Of a DNA stretch of 33,771 bases, positions 1-9,706 are shown in pieces. The notes under the pieces were generated by a model. It saw only the letters and a list, made by a program, of their open reading frames with translations, had not been told where the DNA came from and made no database searches. This DNA is from Bacteroidota bacterium (GTDB taxonomy: Bacteria; Bacteroidota; Bacteroidia; Bacteroidales; JADFUO01). Numbering within the stretch: the stretch's first letter is position 1; every line of letters starts with the position of its first letter. The stretch covers positions 1-33,771 of the forward strand of contig JAUWSB010000003.1 of assembly GCA_030610255.1 (NCBI GenBank), written 5' to 3'. Both the position numbers and the translations under genes were made by a program.

Positions 1-894
1 AATGAATGCTTCCAGTTCGGCAAACCCTTCTTTAACCCCTTCGGCTATTGCTTCCTGAACTTCCGGGCTGAATTTATTGATATCGAATTTGTCGCCGGTA
101 CCCAAGCCGATTTTTGCAAACCGTTTCATCAATTCCTTTTCATCCAGATGTATACTTGCAAGGCTTAGCATAAAATTGATGTATTCAAAAGCGCCAACAT
201 TAAACTGGCTTTCTTCTTTCCATTCGGGAAATGTAATATTTGCCGGGGGTGCAGGGGTTTCTGTTCCCAGAAATGTACTTAATGGTTCAAACCTGTAAGC
301 ATCCTGAATAGCCTTCACATTCTTTATGTCTTCGGGATTGAACAGTTGGGTGCGAACAACAGAAAAAAGAAATTGTGTTTCGCACGGAATTACTTCTGTT
401 ATTCCTTCAGGTTTTTCGCCTTTCCAACCAGGACTTGTGATAAGGTAATTTCCAGGCTTATTACCGGTAGCAACCGTGCTGACATAGGCAAAATTGTGCG
501 TATATAAATCAATGAGTTGTACCTGGAAGAAACGGTCTTCTTCCATTTCAGGAACAGTGAGCACAAGTGATTCGCTGCGCAAATCACCCCAAAACATGCA
601 ATATGGAGTATCTGAATTAGGGGTAACAACTGCTTTGTCTGCCGGTGTGTAAACTCTGGCTGCACATGCTAAATAGTTGAACGGCCCTTTATATTCGGGC
701 GAGTTTTCATCAATCACATACATGTACATGGTTTTGTAATTCACCACCATAGGGAAACCATAGATATAGGCTTCTTTGGCAATGGCTTTTGCCTCTTCGG
801 TTGTTACTTTTACTTCTTGTTTGCACGATGCAAACGTTGATAACAAGATTACTACAAGGGTAATCACTTTTGTTATTAATTTTAATTTTTTCAT
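1..894 (-). CDS. DUF1254/DUF1214-family lipoprotein, truncated by window edge (C-terminus missing)
   Basis: Manual translation from ATG at 894 (minus) stays open to base 1: MKKLKLITKVITLVVILLSTFASCKQEVKVTTEEAKAIAKEAYIYGFPMVVNYKTMY...TPNSDTPYCMFWGDLR. Lipobox and DUF1254-type 'YIYGFPMV' and 'TPNSDTPY' motifs. Absent from the ORF track because it runs off the window. Confidence 0.85.
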   Translation of the reverse strand, partial: MKKLKLITKVITLVVILLSTFASCKQEVKVTTEEAKAIAKEAYIYGFPMVVNYKTMYMYVIDENSPEYKGPFNYLACAARVYTPADKAVVTPNSDTPYCMFWGDLRSESLVLTVPEMEEDRFFQVQLIDLYTHNFAYVSTVATGNKPGNYLITSPGWKGEKPEGITEVIPCETQFLFSVVRTQLFNPEDIKNVKAIQDAYRFEPLSTFLGTETPAPPANITFPEWKEESQFNVGAFEYINFMLSLASIHLDEKELMKRFAKIGLGTGDKFDINKFSPEVQEAIAEGVKEGFAELEAFI

Positions 895-980
895 TGTTTC
901 AATTGTTATGTTACTTAATTATCTAATTTTAAATACTAGAATCGGAATTAATCCTATATATCTACAAAAGCTAGTTGCAA

Positions 981-2468
981 TCATTCGCCAACCTTCTCTA
1001 TATCCGGTAATTCCCAGCTTCTATCAAAATAAGGTTCAAGAGGTGCATACAATCGCAAGTAAGCAAAAAATCCTTGATCTGGAACCGTAGGTATCCAGTT
1101 TTGTTCTTTGCCTTCCGGTGCTTCCGGTCCAAAATACAAATCAACCGAACCATCTTCATTGGTCAGTAAATCCATTCTTGATGAACGATCGGCTATTTGT
1201 TGTTCGTTGTTAATCAAACAGCGTGTATCTACATCATAAAGTGTGATAGACCAAAACTGTTTTGCCGGTGGATTTGGAGGAATATGCAGTTTGTAGTTAT
1301 TGCTACCATCCAGCCAGTTTCCTTCACTATCTTTATAAGCACCAAGGTAAGCCTGACCAACCCCTGGAATTTCAGTAGCCATTGCCTGATTTGTTCCTAT
1401 AGCTTCATAGGTATATGCAGCCATTTCATCTATTTGGTGATAAAATTCGGTTTCGTGTGTCCAGTGCCAGATCATAACATATTTCCAATGCGTTTCAGCG
1501 CGATAATATACATCCTTAAATCGTTTTTCAAAGGTATTGGCTTTTGCCATTGCTTCACCCATCATTGCAGCTTCTGTCAATATCTTTTTTTGGCGTTCAT
1601 CAGGATTAAATGGCTTGCCTTTTTCAATGCCCAAAGGCTTAAGCATAGCCATCATTACGCGATCGTGCTCCTGAACTACTTCATTGTTAATAATGTCAGA
1701 CAATCTTTCCCAGTAAGCCATTCCTCTTGGCTGCACATGGCTCCATTCCCGATTGTTCGCATCAATAAATTTGGTTTCCGGAGGATTATTTCTTTCCGCA
1801 TATGGGTAAAGTTTCAGGCTACGAATCCAAGCTAAGCCTTTTTCATAGTCTGGATCGAGCGCACGAAGACCTAATCCAAAATTTTGCGATGGCATACGAA
1901 CCATAAAATAACCATTAACGTCCGGCATATCACTATCTGGAGGAACAATAAGGTATTTACCTCCCTTGCATTGGTCTGGTCCCATGGCACCCACATCCAT
2001 AATATTTAACTGCCAGAAATTGCTTATACCACCTGCGTTTAGTCCGGGCTGAAGCTCCAAAACAAGTGGACCGGTCTGAGCCAGATTCGCCAAAGAAAAA
2101 ACATAAGGAGTTGTTGCATTTGCAGTCAGAATTCCCAGTTTATCCTTGTAGGAGGTAAAAATTACAAAATCACCTTCGCCTGTACCAAAAACCTCTCTAT
2201 GTTCATTTTGCCATTCGGCAATAGATACAAAGGGAAGCCCCCATATATATGCCTGACAAGCACGTTGAAAATCCATTTCATCGTAAAGCATTTTTACGGT
2301 TTCATCGGTTGGATAACCATGTTCAAATGCATGGGAGAACTCAAGCTCCCCTATTCTTGTTTGAACTTTTGTTTGATCTGAACTATTTGTTTCAGTCGTA
2401 GTTGTTTGATTACAACTAAACAAGACAAATGCTGTAAGCAGGCTTAAAGCTAAAATTAAATTTTTCAT
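981..2468 (-). CDS. DUF1254/DUF1214 domain lipoprotein
   Basis: 495 aa ORF; lipobox (LFSC); 'AYIWGLPFVSIAEW', 'TANATTPYVFSLANL', C-terminal 'PPNPPAKQFWSITLYDVDTRCLINN' and 'NWIPTVPDQGFFAYLRLYAPLEPYFDRSW', typical of DUF1214. Confidence 0.9.
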   Translation of the reverse strand: MKNLILALSLLTAFVLFSCNQTTTTETNSSDQTKVQTRIGELEFSHAFEHGYPTDETVKMLYDEMDFQRACQAYIWGLPFVSIAEWQNEHREVFGTGEGDFVIFTSYKDKLGILTANATTPYVFSLANLAQTGPLVLELQPGLNAGGISNFWQLNIMDVGAMGPDQCKGGKYLIVPPDSDMPDVNGYFMVRMPSQNFGLGLRALDPDYEKGLAWIRSLKLYPYAERNNPPETKFIDANNREWSHVQPRGMAYWERLSDIINNEVVQEHDRVMMAMLKPLGIEKGKPFNPDERQKKILTEAAMMGEAMAKANTFEKRFKDVYYRAETHWKYVMIWHWTHETEFYHQIDEMAAYTYEAIGTNQAMATEIPGVGQAYLGAYKDSEGNWLDGSNNYKLHIPPNPPAKQFWSITLYDVDTRCLINNEQQIADRSSRMDLLTNEDGSVDLYFGPEAPEGKEQNWIPTVPDQGFFAYLRLYAPLEPYFDRSWELPDIEKVGE

Positions 2469-2481
2469 AATTGATAGTGTA

Positions 2482-3861
2482 TTAATTTATTTTTTGAATT
2501 GCAGGCACATAATATTGATAAGTAAGTGCATCATCTTTTGGGACGTAAAGACGTAATGTCATCGCAAATGATTTCCCTTTTGCTACTGGCAACCAATTTG
2601 ACTCTGGTACACTTTGTGGCAACTCAGCTGCAAGAAATAGTTTTAATGAACCATCATCAGCATACTCAAATTCAGAAATGTTATTCAAATTATATTTATT
2701 AAGTTTATTAGGTATTACACGATAATCGGGCAAACTTAGCATAGTTAGAGACCAATATGCATTTACATGTTCTATTGGCAGGTCTTCTTTATTGAAATGC
2801 AACACATAAGTATTATCACCGTTCAAATCATCGCCATTTGAATCTTTTAAACCTAAATAATAAATTGCCTCTCTACTTGTATTTGCCCAAATGCCGGCAT
2901 AATTTGTAATTGTTCGTTGTAAAAAGTTTTCTTTAAAACCATCCATTACTTCTTCTGCAACAGTACTCCAACCGCCTTTTTTTGTCCCAAAGTTTTTTAT
3001 GCTGTTTAAAAAAGAAGGTATTGCTTTTATCTTGATTATTTCATCAATAGAATTTATGTTCTCATCACTTTTTTCCACAAAATCAGCAATGGCAAATACT
3101 TTCTTTTGCAATTCATCTGAATTCCCAACTGCATCGGGAGCACTTTTCAAAACTTGTACAACCATAGGTTTTTTAAACATATCAACCATAATAAGATCCT
3201 TGTTTGAGAACATTGGGATTTCAATTGCTTTTTCTATCTTCGGCTCCCCTGCTTTTATAATCTTAAAAGCCCTTTGCAAGGCCACAGCTCCCTCATCATC
3301 ACCTTGTCTTTCAACACGAGCAAGCATTTTGGCCTTTTTCGATGGGATATCAATACGTAAAGCACCTTCAGGGATTTCAGGGTTTGAGCCTTTTAAACAA
3401 ATGGCATATTTACCATAAGGGTGATCGGGAAAATTACGCTCATTGATGTTGTGAAGTATTTCCGCCCATTCATCCACAATTTGTGCGGTGTAATACCTGC
3501 CTTCAATTTTTGGAATTTCAAGAATAACCGGCGTATTTTCGTCTACTGCAAACCAGGCCTCCAGATAGGCCACATCCAGATTGGGATTCACAAATTCGGC
3601 CTTGCCCAGCTCGTTATATTTAATCACATTATAATCCACACCTTCTTCGGCCATGTCAATATGCTCTTGTCGTATTACAAGGTAGCGGGCTAAAGTGTAC
3701 ACCCAACTGTCAATTACTTCCTGTTCAGTTAAGCCCAAGCCTTTAATTACAGGGTTTTTGGTGTCCTTATCATCTTCGTTTGAGTTTTGATTTGATTGGT
3801 TGCATGAAATAGATAGAGCGAATACAGCCCCTAACAATAGAAAAATTTTTCTTATATTCAT
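2482..3861 (-). CDS. DUF1254/DUF1214 domain lipoprotein
   Basis: 459 aa ORF; lipobox (SISC); 'NPNLDVAYLEAWFAVDENTPVILEIP', 'NAYWSLTMLSLPDYRVIPNKLNKYNL', 'SNWLPVAKGKSFAMTLRLYVP'. Confidence 0.85.
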   Translation of the reverse strand: MNIRKIFLLLGAVFALSISCNQSNQNSNEDDKDTKNPVIKGLGLTEQEVIDSWVYTLARYLVIRQEHIDMAEEGVDYNVIKYNELGKAEFVNPNLDVAYLEAWFAVDENTPVILEIPKIEGRYYTAQIVDEWAEILHNINERNFPDHPYGKYAICLKGSNPEIPEGALRIDIPSKKAKMLARVERQGDDEGAVALQRAFKIIKAGEPKIEKAIEIPMFSNKDLIMVDMFKKPMVVQVLKSAPDAVGNSDELQKKVFAIADFVEKSDENINSIDEIIKIKAIPSFLNSIKNFGTKKGGWSTVAEEVMDGFKENFLQRTITNYAGIWANTSREAIYYLGLKDSNGDDLNGDNTYVLHFNKEDLPIEHVNAYWSLTMLSLPDYRVIPNKLNKYNLNNISEFEYADDGSLKLFLAAELPQSVPESNWLPVAKGKSFAMTLRLYVPKDDALTYQYYVPAIQKIN

Positions 3862-4506
3862 TTTTCTTAAATTTAGATTAGTTAAAATTGAATTTACTGT
3901 TTATTTTGGAAATAGCTTTTGTATTTGTAATCTTAATGTTAAGGTCATCTATTGGCTTTAAAATTTTCGATACTCCTTTTGTTTAGATCAGCATAAATTG
4001 CCGTAGTTTTTTTGTATTATGATAAGTGTATTTTTAATTGTTTTTCTATTGGTAAATATTTTATACCGATACGGAATGATTCCGATAGCTCGGAATACCA
4101 ATTTTAAGTTGTTGTTCCTACCCGCCTGCCAAAGTAGTATGGCGGACAGGTCGGCATAACTGCTTCTTATAAAAAAAACTTCACATTTTTAATAAGAGGC
4201 AGTATAAAAGCAGCTTGCAAAATAATGCCTGTCAAGTTTCAATTTCATTTTAAGTGGCAAATATAGAATAAAAATTAAAAACATATCATTTTTGGAAATA
4301 TATTTTATTAAGCAGTTAGTAAATAACTGAAGGTTCTATTTTATTTTAAAATCCGTTTTTGCAATACCGTGAATATTGAATTTTTAATATATTTGAAAGA
4401 TAGTATTTTTAATATTTGTTATATTTGAAGAAATTATTGATAAAATACATGGACCGAATAATCAATTAAAAACCTATATAAACTAAAATGTTTTTAACTT
4501 TGTTTT

Positions 4507-5661
4507 ATGAAAAAATTCATTGATCATAAATTGATTTATATAGTACTATTTTTTTTAATAAATGTTTATGCCTTTTCTCAAACACAGATATCTCAAAGTA
4601 CAAAGCAACAAGACACCTTAAAATCATCTTTTGATCGCTTTAATGCTAAAGCGGAACGTCTTTTTAAAATCATTCCTGTACCGTTTGTTACTTATACACA
4701 GGAAACGGGCACATTATTCGGACTTTCCAAATTTAATCTCTTTCGTCTGTCAAAAGAAGATACAATTTCCCAACCCTCAAAAGTAGTTGGTAGTATCACT
4801 GTTTCAACCAATGGATATATGTCGATGGGCGGAGGTACAGTTTTTAATTTCGGTAAAGGTCAATATTATATTATTACAGGATTCGGTGTAAAACAATTCC
4901 CTGAGTACATATTAGGTATTGGAAATGATGTTAGTATAGATAATGTTGAGTTAACGATAGTTTCAGAATGGTTAATAAAATTCAATGCCTTACATGAAGC
5001 CAAAGAAAACTTCTATGTAGGTATCAATTATGATTTTGCCAATTACTGGGATATTGAGAAAGAGGATAGCAGTTTTCTTATAATTAATAACATTACGGGA
5101 GCCAATGGAGGTATTATATCCGGTTTTGGGCCGTCAATTATTTATGATAGCAGAGACAACCGGTATAATGCGTCAAAAGGTGTTTTTTTCCTGGCATCCT
5201 ATTCTACATTTCAAAAATTTACCGGATCAGATTTTATTTTCAATTCCATAAAAATTGATTTCAGGAAATATTTCAATCCCTGGCTTAAACATGTCATTGC
5301 ATTCCAGATCGCGAATGATTATCATTATGGCAATGTACCCTATTTCCATCTGTCTTTAATGGGTGGAAGTGACAGAATGCGTGGTTATTACAAAGGTGCT
5401 GTTCGCGATAAACTATTAATAGACAGCCAGATTGCTTACCGAATGCCCGTTTGGAAAATATTCGGCCTTGCAGCTTTTTTCGGTGCAGGAAGAGTTTATC
5501 CAGATTATGAATACCTTACTTTCAAAGACTTATATTATGCTGGAGGTGTGGGTTTAAGAATTAGGGTTGATAGTGAGAATAATACAAACCTGAGACTGGA
5601 TTTTGCATACGGAAAAGATGGTGTTTGTTCAGTTATTTTTGGCTTTGCTGAAGCCTTTTAG
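4507..5661 (+). CDS. Outer-membrane beta-barrel, surface antigen D15/BamA-like
   Basis: 384 aa, signal peptide, 'GPSIIYDSRDNRYNASKGVFFLASYS', 'GGSDRMRGYYKGAVRDKLLIDSQIAYRMPVWKIFGLAAFFGAGRVYPD', typical of D15 C-terminal barrels. Confidence 0.8.
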   Translation: MKKFIDHKLIYIVLFFLINVYAFSQTQISQSTKQQDTLKSSFDRFNAKAERLFKIIPVPFVTYTQETGTLFGLSKFNLFRLSKEDTISQPSKVVGSITVSTNGYMSMGGGTVFNFGKGQYYIITGFGVKQFPEYILGIGNDVSIDNVELTIVSEWLIKFNALHEAKENFYVGINYDFANYWDIEKEDSSFLIINNITGANGGIISGFGPSIIYDSRDNRYNASKGVFFLASYSTFQKFTGSDFIFNSIKIDFRKYFNPWLKHVIAFQIANDYHYGNVPYFHLSLMGGSDRMRGYYKGAVRDKLLIDSQIAYRMPVWKIFGLAAFFGAGRVYPDYEYLTFKDLYYAGGVGLRIRVDSENNTNLRLDFAYGKDGVCSVIFGFAEAF

Positions 5662-5679
5662 TTCGCATATATTATCAGT

Positions 5680-5822
5680 CCCCAGTCTTAAATCTTCAGT
5701 CCTCAGTCTTCAGTTCCCAGTCTTCAGTCCCCGGTCCTCAGTCTTCAGTCTATTAATCGCCTACTGTCGACTTCTGACTGCCGATTGCCGACTACTGACT
5801 GCCGACTATGGACTGTTGACTA
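5680..5822. repeat. Intergenic low-complexity repeat of CAGTCTTCAGT and ACTGCCGACT units
   Basis: Repeated 'cagtcttcagtc' then 'gactgccgattgccgactactgactgccgac'; shares 23 nt (ctattaatcgcctactgtcgact, 5750-5772) with 8576-8598. Confidence 0.85.
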
Positions 5823-6119
5823 CAAACAGTTCTATTTTTAAAATGTATCAATTTATCCCGCTTTTAGTATAAGTTGACAATTCTTATACCAAAATGGTTG
5901 GATTCACCTTTTATATTTTTTCTATCTGTGATAATCCGTGTCATCCGTGTTCTATTCATTAAAAAATGTTCAATATTCTGTGGTGTTTTTTCTTAGTTTT
6001 AAGAAGTCTAAACATAGACTTAACCCAGATAAAATGGAAATTACAAATATCAAATTACAAACATCAAATAAACCCTGTAAAATTTGCAAAGCGACTATTC
6101 AACAGGATAAACTTGCGAA

Positions 6120-7478
6120 TCATTTTTGAACATTGCTTGTTTTTGTGAGTTCTGATTCTTTTGGAGCCCCAATGTTGAACAACTGATTTAAAATAATAGC
6201 AAGTACTGTTGAGAGAGTTAGTGAAGACGCAAAAACCGGGCTTAGCCAGGATGGAACATTTGAATAAAGGTCTGGAAGAATGATGGCGCTAAGACCGAAC
6301 ACAAATGAAATTCCGATTATAAATGTTTTTCTTACATTCATTTTGCTGGATACCAATATCTGAATGCCGGAGATTACCATAAAGCAAGTTACAAAAATCA
6401 CGATTGCGCCCATTACGGGGCCGGGCATGATGCTAAAAATAGTTGTAAATTTAGGCATAAAAGCAAGGCAAATAAAAATTCCACCTGCATAATAAGCAAT
6501 TCGCCTGCTAGTTGCAGAAGTGGCTACTGATAAACCCACATTGCTTGCCGAGGTATCGACAGCCATGCCACCCAATAGTCCGCTTAAAGTCACACTGATA
6601 CCATCTGCAAACAATCCATTACCAATGTTTTTCATGTCTGTTTCTTTCCAGTTCTTGTTGTTTATTTTCTGACAAGTAGTCAAATTCCCGAAGGTCTTTA
6701 AACTGGCACATAACGAAACAATCAGGAAAGGAAATACCAGTGTCCAGTCGATTGCAAATTTAAAATGTTCAACACCTTTACCGGGCAATGCAAACCACGA
6801 AGCATCGGCCAATGTATTTAAATCGGATACGGAAAGAACTCCGAATAAATAGGATAATATGTAACCTAAACACATTCCTATAAGCACACAGTAGAGTTTT
6901 AGCTTACCTTTGCTCCATATATTCAATCCAATCATCGTAAACAGGGTAATGCTTGCTATTAGTAGTTTTTTAGTATTGATGGCATCACCGGCATATTCAA
7001 TTCCTACAAATTTTGAAGACCCCAGCGGGATCAATAAGATAGCAACCATCAGAACAACGAGACCTGATATTTCAATTGGAAACAGCTTCTTCAACTTGTG
7101 AACAACTCTTGATAGGATGCACTCAAAAACGCCCGCCAACATGGTCATTCCATGCATCAGCGGTAATCCTCCAAGCCATGCTGCCTGTAATGAAATCGAC
7201 ATATATGAAGGACCACAAAGATTGGGACAAAGATATCCCGAACCAATTATCCCCTTTTTTATTCCCTGAATAATTGTTCCGGTTCCGGCTGCAATCATTG
7301 AGAAACAAACAAAACTCTGCAATACTGCAAAATTTACTCCTATCTCCCTGGCGATAATTACCGGTAAAACAAGTGTACTGAACATTGTGAATACATGCTG
7401 CAAACCAAGTAAAAACGATACAGCAAAAGGGGGTTTGTCGTCAACGCCATAAATGAGATTTTCCGGTTTAGCAATCAT
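6120..7478 (-). CDS. NCS2 family xanthine/uracil-type permease
   Basis: Track ORF 6120..7517; Met14 (7478) is the likelier start because the longer form overlaps the upstream Cache ORF. 'PPFAVSFLLGLQHVFTMFSTLVLPVIIAREIG', 'SGLLGGMAVDTSASNVGLSVATSATSRRIAYYAG', multiple TM helices. Confidence 0.85.
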   Translation of the reverse strand: MIAKPENLIYGVDDKPPFAVSFLLGLQHVFTMFSTLVLPVIIAREIGVNFAVLQSFVCFSMIAAGTGTIIQGIKKGIIGSGYLCPNLCGPSYMSISLQAAWLGGLPLMHGMTMLAGVFECILSRVVHKLKKLFPIEISGLVVLMVAILLIPLGSSKFVGIEYAGDAINTKKLLIASITLFTMIGLNIWSKGKLKLYCVLIGMCLGYILSYLFGVLSVSDLNTLADASWFALPGKGVEHFKFAIDWTLVFPFLIVSLCASLKTFGNLTTCQKINNKNWKETDMKNIGNGLFADGISVTLSGLLGGMAVDTSASNVGLSVATSATSRRIAYYAGGIFICLAFMPKFTTIFSIMPGPVMGAIVIFVTCFMVISGIQILVSSKMNVRKTFIIGISFVFGLSAIILPDLYSNVPSWLSPVFASSLTLSTVLAIILNQLFNIGAPKESELTKTSNVQK

Positions 7479-7494
7479 ATTGAGACAATTAAAT

Positions 7495-8409
7495 TTATTT
7501 CCAGATTGGGTCCACAATAAACAAGCCTGAGCCTACAATTACATTTTCTTTTCCAACTTTAACTTTTCGTATATAAAGTGTCTTTTTTGAAAGTTTTGTT
7601 TGTCCGGGTCGGGGCCATAAATAAAGGAGAAATGCTTTGTTCTTATCTTTGAGCTTATCAATTATCTCTTTTACAACATATTTTCCTATCGCATCCTGAA
7701 AACCAATCAAATTCCTTTCTTTAATACCGGGAAATGCAGGATCAACAATAGCTTTTCCATCAAAGGAGATTACAAACATATAAACATCGGAAAAATAAAA
7801 AATACTGGATTTATCAATAAGTTTTTCATAAGCAGCCTTTCCTTCTTTTTCAATAAGATGTGCTGCGGAATCAACAATATCAACTATAAATTTTCTTTCA
7901 GTTCGAATATCGTAGGTTCCACTTCCTATGGCATACGGTTTCCCCTGCGGATCCTCAACACGAACAATATAGGCACTTTTCCAAAAAGGAAAAATCTCGT
8001 CGCTTTCTGCCCATAAATAATGAACCCAGCCTTTAGGTTTCAGGGTGTCGGAAGCAATGTTAATAATAAAACGAATCACTGGCTTACCATTCATATCGCA
8101 CATATCAATCATGTTTTTACCGACAAACTCTTTCTCAATGGGATGAAAAATACATTTGCCTTCAAGATCATAAATAAAGAGGTACTTGTTTCCTTTAAAC
8201 CATTTGCTTCCCTTATCGCTAAACTTTGCGAAAGACTCTGTTCCTTTTTGTGAAAAAACCTTTGCTGCCGATTCAACAAATTCAATCAGGTTTATGGTTT
8301 CTTCAAACTGATACTCAGATTGTGCTGTTTGAGATGTAGCACTAAAAAAAGAAATGATGAATATAAAAAGAGTTTGTAATGTTATCTTACATTGTATCAT
8401 AATAAACAT
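7495..8409 (-). CDS. Secreted stand-alone protein with two Cache (sCache_2-like) domains
   Basis: 304 aa with signal peptide; two copies of a Cache-like pattern: 'YLFIYDLEGKCIFHPIEKEFVGKNMIDMCDMNGKPVIRFII...GWVHYLW' and 'YMFVISFDGKAIVDPAFPGIKERNLIGFQDAIGKYVVKEII...AFLLYLWPRPGQTKLSKKTLYIRKVKVGKENVIVGSGLF'. No downstream signalling domain. Confidence 0.75.
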   Translation of the reverse strand: MFIMIQCKITLQTLFIFIISFFSATSQTAQSEYQFEETINLIEFVESAAKVFSQKGTESFAKFSDKGSKWFKGNKYLFIYDLEGKCIFHPIEKEFVGKNMIDMCDMNGKPVIRFIINIASDTLKPKGWVHYLWAESDEIFPFWKSAYIVRVEDPQGKPYAIGSGTYDIRTERKFIVDIVDSAAHLIEKEGKAAYEKLIDKSSIFYFSDVYMFVISFDGKAIVDPAFPGIKERNLIGFQDAIGKYVVKEIIDKLKDKNKAFLLYLWPRPGQTKLSKKTLYIRKVKVGKENVIVGSGLFIVDPIWK

Positions 8410-8420
8410 AAATTAATAAA

Positions 8421-8428
8421 CAAATGTA
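8421..8428 (-). promoter_or_regulatory. Candidate Bacteroidetes -7 box (TACATTTG) for the Cache gene
   Basis: Matches TAnnTTTG on the minus strand, 12 nt upstream of the start at 8409. Confidence 0.4.
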
Positions 8429-8559
8429 AAAAATTCTGTGGACAAACAAACCTGAATAATTCACAAATTTTACCATCATCATATTATATAAGGTTTAATC
8501 AACCGATTTAGAGATAAAGTTAAAAAAAAATAATTTTAAAAACTTAAATTGAATTATTA

Positions 8560-8626
8560 GTCTTCAGTCTTCAGCCTATTAATCGCCTACTGTCGACTGC
8601 TGACTGCCGACTGAGGACTGCCGACT
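8560..8626. repeat. Second copy of the CAGTCTTCAG / CTGCCGACT repeat family
   Basis: 'tagtcttcagtcttcagcctattaatcgcctactgtcgactgctgactgccgactgaggactgccgact'. Confidence 0.85.
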
Positions 8627-8835
8627 TTTTAACTATCACTTAAGCTAATTTGTTTGCAGCTTTGCTGCGTTATTATTTACACAAATAACCTGATTGTTGT
8701 TTTATTATATAAAAACCATGCATGAGTTTAAAAATTAGTAATAAATCTTGGAAAATACGGATGTCAAAGAATATACTATTTCGTACTTCGCATTTTTTAT
8801 ATTAACTTTGCAGAAGTATTCAAAAAAAATAAATT

Positions 8836-9564
8836 ATGAAATTTAAACATGTTCTAACAGCAGCCCTATTAATTATTCTGAGCCTGACTTTCTCATTTAA
8901 TACAAGGTCGCAGATATTAATTTCTATATTATTGGGAGATAAGCTGAATACAGGTGAAATTGAATTCGGATTAACCGGGGGATTTAACAGAACAAATATC
9001 ATTGGATTGGATGAAGCCAAAGGACTGAATAACTTCAATCTGGGATTTTATTTTGATTTTCTATTAAAAAAGAACTGGTATTTATATACAGGTGTGCTGG
9101 TAAAGTCGAATATGGGGTCATCCAATATACCTGTTTATTCACTCGGAGATGCCAACCTTGATACTTTAATGCAAGGAGGAAGGGTAGATAGAAAGATTAA
9201 TTATTTTAATGTTCCCCTCGAAATAAAACACAGGTTTAAAAACCGGATATATGTTGATGCCGGATTTATGTTTTCCCTCAGGTATAAAGCAACAGATTTA
9301 TTTATCAATGAAATAAAAGATAAGGATGATCTGGTTTATAAGCTTGATATCAGAGACCAATACAAAAGGCTTGATGCTGGTGTTATTGCCGGTTTAGGAT
9401 ATAAACTGAAAAAAGGACTCGGAATGAATATTGGTATCCGTTACTACTATGGACTTGTGGATATTATTAAAGATGGAAATTCCAAGGGAGTGAACAGTTC
9501 TTTATACCTTTATGCAGAAATACCTATCGGTGCAGGCAAGAGTAAGAATAGAAGTAATGAGTGA
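8836..9564 (+). CDS. Outer-membrane beta-barrel protein, PorT-like
   Basis: 242 aa, signal peptide, alternating barrel pattern: 'GFYFDFLLKKNWYLYTGVLVKSNMG', 'INYFNVPLEIKHRFKNRIYVDAGFMFSLRY', 'RLDAGVIAGLGYKLKKGLGMNIGIRYYYGLVDI'. -7 box TAACTTTG at 8803-8810. Confidence 0.75.
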   Translation: MKFKHVLTAALLIILSLTFSFNTRSQILISILLGDKLNTGEIEFGLTGGFNRTNIIGLDEAKGLNNFNLGFYFDFLLKKNWYLYTGVLVKSNMGSSNIPVYSLGDANLDTLMQGGRVDRKINYFNVPLEIKHRFKNRIYVDAGFMFSLRYKATDLFINEIKDKDDLVYKLDIRDQYKRLDAGVIAGLGYKLKKGLGMNIGIRYYYGLVDIIKDGNSKGVNSSLYLYAEIPIGAGKSKNRSNE

Positions 9565-9600
9565 TGTAAAGATCATCGTTGTGGTCATTGGTTATTAGGA

Positions 9601-9672
9601 ATTAGTAGGCAGTAAGGAGTAAGGAGTAATAAAAGTAAGCAGTAATAAAAGTAAGCAGTAAGTAGGCAGTAA
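9601..9672. repeat. Short tandem repeat region, (AGTAAGCAGTAATAAA)-type
   Basis: 'agtaaggagtaaggagtaataaaagtaagcagtaataaaagtaagcagtaagtaggcagtaa'. Confidence 0.7.
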
Positions 9673-9706
9673 TCCTCTATACCAGCATCCAATATCAAGC
9701 ATCCAG

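Noticed and set aside
1197-1835. 212-aa + strand ORF
   Set aside because: Antisense to a well-supported DUF1254/DUF1214 gene; no recognisable domain, low-complexity hydrophobic composition from AT-rich reverse strand.
2999-3418. 139-aa + strand ORF (and 3421..3693)
   Set aside because: Antisense to the DUF1254 gene at 2482-3861; no independent coding signal.
4080-4154. Hairpins ttccgatagctcggaa and cccgcctgcc...ggcggacagg
   Set aside because: Real short palindromes, but they resemble common dispersed Bacteroidetes intergenic repeats and have no clear regulatory context.
5603-5872. 89-aa ORF extending past the D15-like gene
   Set aside because: Mostly translates the intergenic repeat (SSVLSLQFPVFSPRSSV, RLLTADCRLLTAD).
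5920-5958. 'ctgtgataatccgtgtcatccgtg' repeat-like text
   Set aside because: Only one copy in this window; recognised as a common repeat type but not supportable here.
8657-8669. Small hairpin gcagc-ttt-gctgc
   Set aside because: Only 5-bp stem with no U-tract; too weak to call a terminator.
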